Source: Elusimicrobiota bacterium
GTDB taxonomy: Bacteria > Elusimicrobiota > Elusimicrobia > Elusimicrobiales > Elusimicrobiaceae
Reading direction: 5' to 3'
DNA: 15,088 nucleotides
NCBI GenBank assembly: GCA_023393825.1
Contig: JAEXBW010000006.1
Coordinates: 1 to 15,088, forward strand
Both the position numbers and the translations under genes were made by a program. This document shows positions 13,320 through 15,088 of the stretch, piece after piece (the stretch's first letter is position 1; every line of letters starts with the position of its first letter). The notes beneath the pieces are model-generated. The model was not told where the DNA came from and searched no databases. It saw nothing but the letters and a program-made list of their open reading frames with translations.

Positions 13320-13351
13320 TTGTGGGCAAACCCTTTTTGGGAGGCACTTTT

Positions 13352-14029
13352 ATGCAAGATGAGCAAAACAAGAATTTAAGGCTTCGTATCCGCTTAAAAT
13401 CGGGCGAAGAATTTGAAGCGGAAGGCGACATTACCTTTATCTCCCGCCAAAAAGAAGCTTTTTTAAACCTTATCGGCAACGCGGAAGAACCGCAAACCAA
13501 AACCGCACGCCCTGCCGCCTACAACGGCCCGCTGGCGCAAAAAATATCTCCGCAGGCGCAACTCTTTCAAGCGCAAAACGAAACGGTACAGCCCCCTCAA
13601 CCGCAGATATTACCCTCTTACCTCAAAACCGCCCAGACGGCAAAAGCGCAAAACACCGTCCACATACCCGCGCAAGACGTATGGGATAAAATTGCCTACT
13701 CCGACGGGGAGGACATTATAATAAGACGTAAGGATAAAAACCTAAACCCCTCCTCGGCGGCGCTTATCATATTGGGCGCAGCAAAAGTGCTTAAAAACCG
13801 CCCTTCCTTAAGCGCGTTGGAACTTTCCAAATCCTTAAAACTTTCGGGCTATTTAAAGGGGGATTTACGTCTGGACAGGGCAGTCGCGCCAGAGGTAAAA
13901 GACTCCTCCGTCGTATTTGAAGGCAGCAAAAGAAACCGCTTTTATTCCCTCACGCAAAAAGGCTTGGCAAAAGCCTTTACGACGGCGGAAAAGATAATTC
14001 TTGCGGAAGATAAGCAAACTCATCTTTAA
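13352..14029 (+). CDS. Unrecognised protein with a winged-helix-like C-terminal domain
   Basis: The protein has 225 residues and no family is recognised. Residues 8-42 form a compact beta-rich segment (LRLRIRLKSGEEFEAEGDI). Residues 45-105 are a Gln/Ala/Pro-rich linker, probably disordered. Residues 106-217 look folded: DVWDKIAYSDGEDIIIRRKD, then helices (SAALIILGAAKVL; SLSALELSKSLKL) and a segment RNRFYSLTQKGLAKA that reads like the wing and last helix of a winged-helix DNA-binding domain. A DNA-binding or effector-binding role is therefore a fair inference, not an identification. The start at 13352 has GGGAGG seven bases upstream; an in-frame ATG at 13322 precedes that ribosome binding site and is rejected. 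The gene has an elaborate promoter with phased repeats. Confidence 0.75.
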   Translation: MQDEQNKNLRLRIRLKSGEEFEAEGDITFISRQKEAFLNLIGNAEEPQTKTARPAAYNGPLAQKISPQAQLFQAQNETVQPPQPQILPSYLKTAQTAKAQNTVHIPAQDVWDKIAYSDGEDIIIRRKDKNLNPSSAALIILGAAKVLKNRPSLSALELSKSLKLSGYLKGDLRLDRAVAPEVKDSSVVFEGSKRNRFYSLTQKGLAKAFTTAEKIILAEDKQTHL

Positions 14030-14086
14030 TTGAAAGCGCTTTTACGACGGCAACTTCAAACCGCAAGGCAAAAAAGGTAAAATGTT

Positions 14087-14115
14087 TATATCATTCAGAT
14101 ATATTATCTGATATA
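14087..14115 (+). promoter_or_regulatory. Hairpin/operator candidate and -10 region of the OmpA-type gene
   Basis: CAGATA-TAT-TATCTG (14096-14110) is a perfect 6-bp inverted repeat. An outer alternative pairs TATATCA (14087-14093) with TGATATA (14109-14115). A -10-like TATATT lies at 14100-14105 inside it. GGAGG (14123-14127) is the ribosome binding site. A bound protein or RNA fold here could control the downstream gene. Confidence 0.4.
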
Positions 14116-14131
14116 AAACACTGGAGGAATT

Positions 14132-14767
14132 ATGAAGAAGACAATAACTTTTTTAGCCCTCGGCGTAATGGTCTTAACGGCCTGCACAACCCCGGGTAAA
14201 AGAACAGCCATCGGCGCAGGGGTAGGCGCGGCAGGCGGGGCTTTGGCTGGCGCGATAATCGCCAACAATACGGGCGGCAAATCCGAACAGGGCGCAATAT
14301 ACGGCGCGCTGGCAGGGGCTGCAATAGGCGGCGGCATCGGTAATTACTACGACAAGCAGGCAAAAGAGCTTGCAAAGATTGCCGACGTTAAAAAAACCGA
14401 AAACGGTTTAGAAGTCACGCTTAAAAACGATATTCTTTTTGTTAGCGACAGCTATGCTCTTACCGATAAGTCCAACACAACCTTGTCGGAGTTAACAACG
14501 GTATTAAAGAAATATCCGCAAAATATTATAGTTGTAGAAGGCCACACGGATTCCACGGGTTCCGCCGCGCATAACCAAACCCTGTCGGAAAACCGCGCGC
14601 AGGCAGTCTATAATTACGTCGTCGGTCATCAGCTTAAAACCAGCAGCATAACCTTTATCGGATACGGCTCCAAACAACCCGTTGCCGATAACTCTACCGA
14701 AGCAGGCAGAGCGCAAAACCGCCGCGTTAACCTTAAGATTACGGCCAACCCCAAATTGGTTAAATAA
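14132..14767 (+). CDS. OmpA-family lipoprotein with glycine zipper (YiaD-like)
   Basis: The protein has 211 residues. A signal peptide ends in the lipobox LTAC, so Cys18 should be lipidated and the protein anchored in the outer membrane. Residues 26-72 are a glycine-zipper region (GAGVGAAGGALAGAI and ALAGAAIGGGIGNYY) that inserts in or packs against the membrane. Residues 88-205 form an OmpA C-terminal domain that binds peptidoglycan: GHTDSTG with Asp140, LSENRAQAV with Arg155 and AQNRRVNLKI with Arg197/198. The whole matches YiaD-type proteins in length and order. Its role is to tie the outer membrane to the cell wall. GGAGG four bases upstream supports the start. It is a single-gene unit ending in a strong terminator. 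Confidence 0.92.
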   Translation: MKKTITFLALGVMVLTACTTPGKRTAIGAGVGAAGGALAGAIIANNTGGKSEQGAIYGALAGAAIGGGIGNYYDKQAKELAKIADVKKTENGLEVTLKNDILFVSDSYALTDKSNTTLSELTTVLKKYPQNIIVVEGHTDSTGSAAHNQTLSENRAQAVYNYVVGHQLKTSSITFIGYGSKQPVADNSTEAGRAQNRRVNLKITANPKLVK

Positions 14768-14793
14768 TAGTCTTAAATAAAGCATACTTTAAG

Positions 14794-14827
14794 CCCCCGT
14801 TTCTTTATAGAAGCGGGGGTTTTTATT
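14794..14827 (+). terminator. Intrinsic terminator after the OmpA-type gene
   Basis: CCCCCGTTTCT (14794-14804) pairs with AGAAGCGGGGG (14809-14819) with one G-T pair and loop TTAT; T5 follows. Confidence 0.92.
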
Positions 14828-14967
14828 TGCGCCAAAATTGTGTGTTTTTATCCCCGCCGCCACCGCCGTCCGCCGTAGAACAAATTGATAGACAGCCAGC
14901 GTGGCTTTTCAGATTTTGAGGGAATTTTGATTTTCTTCTAAGTGTGAACTAATATATTTTACAAGTA
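14828..14967. other. Intergenic DNA of mixed composition
   Basis: No gene is supported. It contains a CCG/CCA-rich tract (about 14851-14872) and the hairpin AGCCA-GCG-TGGCT (14894-14906) followed by TTTTC. An A/T-rich stretch (14907-14967) then leads to the structured segment at the right edge. Confidence 0.5.
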
Positions 14968-15088
14968 TTTTGCGGCAATACAATGAGCAGGGAGGGAAGG
15001 ATACCGTGAGCGGCTGGAAGCCCGTGTATCTGACCGACCGAAGCGACAAAGGATTGCCGCAAAAGACGCCGTCAAAATCGCGTGATTT
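14968..15088. ncRNA. Possible structured RNA or mobile-element end, cut by the window edge
   Basis: TTTTGCGGCAAT (14968-14979) and ATTGCCGCAAAA (15053-15064) form a perfect 12-bp stem. Inside, GATACCG (15000-15006) pairs with CGTGTATC (15023-15030) with one bulge, and GGCT (15012-15015) pairs with AGCC (15019-15022) around loop GGA. At the edge AAATC (15075-15079) pairs with GATTT (15084-15088). The segment is G/C-richer than the DNA before it. Short frames are open on both strands: plus from a GTG at 15006, and minus through the whole segment. A partial protein gene is therefore not excluded, and the strand of any RNA is unknown. No known RNA family was recognised. Confidence 0.35.

Noticed and set aside
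13220..13340. Chromosomal origin with DnaA boxes
   Set aside because: Only one near match to TTATNCACA (GTATGCACA, 13227-13235) and one poor match (TGTGGGCAA); no cluster and no dnaA gene.
13043..13500. Minus-strand open frames in and beside the gene-poor region
   Set aside because: No ribosome binding sites, unlikely residue composition, and the longer one is antisense to the 13352 gene.

Overview
The window looks like a bacterial chromosome segment from a diderm (Gram-negative-type) organism. Envelope genes show this: three lipoproteins with lipobox cysteines, a signal-peptide-bearing outer-membrane beta-barrel ending in Phe, an OmpA-domain lipoprotein and an MsbA-like ABC exporter. The A/T-rich intergenic DNA, GCG/GCC-rich coding DNA and a pilin-like lipoprotein with a paired-cysteine C-terminal region recall Elusimicrobia. 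That assignment is an impression from sequence style, not a database result.

Left part (1-3700): the tail of an unidentified gene runs into an OsmC-family protein. A convergent operon on the minus strand encodes a beta-carbonic anhydrase and a four-helix DUF486/DMT-type membrane protein. Two lipoproteins follow on the plus strand, one made of ankyrin repeats and one resembling a pseudopilin head.

Middle (3700-7930): an isolated minus-strand pair with an ATGA overlap encodes an M15-type peptidoglycan peptidase and a membrane-anchored, spanin-like protein, an arrangement like a phage lysis cassette. Next come an MsbA-like exporter overlapping a dCMP deaminase gene, and a YfgM-like TPR membrane protein.

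Right-middle (7980-11870): a strongly expressed-looking porin (TTGACA promoter, strong ribosome binding site), a PTS EIIBC sugar permease without EIIA, and two small secreted Ala/Lys-rich proteins. Nearly every transcription unit ends in a clear intrinsic terminator.

Right part (11940-15088) is more accessory in character. It holds an A/T-rich orphan gene with a PD-(D/E)xK-like layout behind a palindromic operator candidate, then about 790 bases without a convincing gene but rich in hairpins, a 50-bp-period repeat, an A/C-only-like tract and helically phased GACATA repeats over a promoter. That promoter drives an unrecognised gene with a winged-helix-like C-terminus. An OmpA lipoprotein follows, and the window ends in non-coding DNA of different composition that can fold into nested helices.

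Regulation: several genes share an A-tract plus TAGNAT promoter motif, and at least three genes have a -10 element so close to the start codon that their mRNAs should be leaderless or nearly so.
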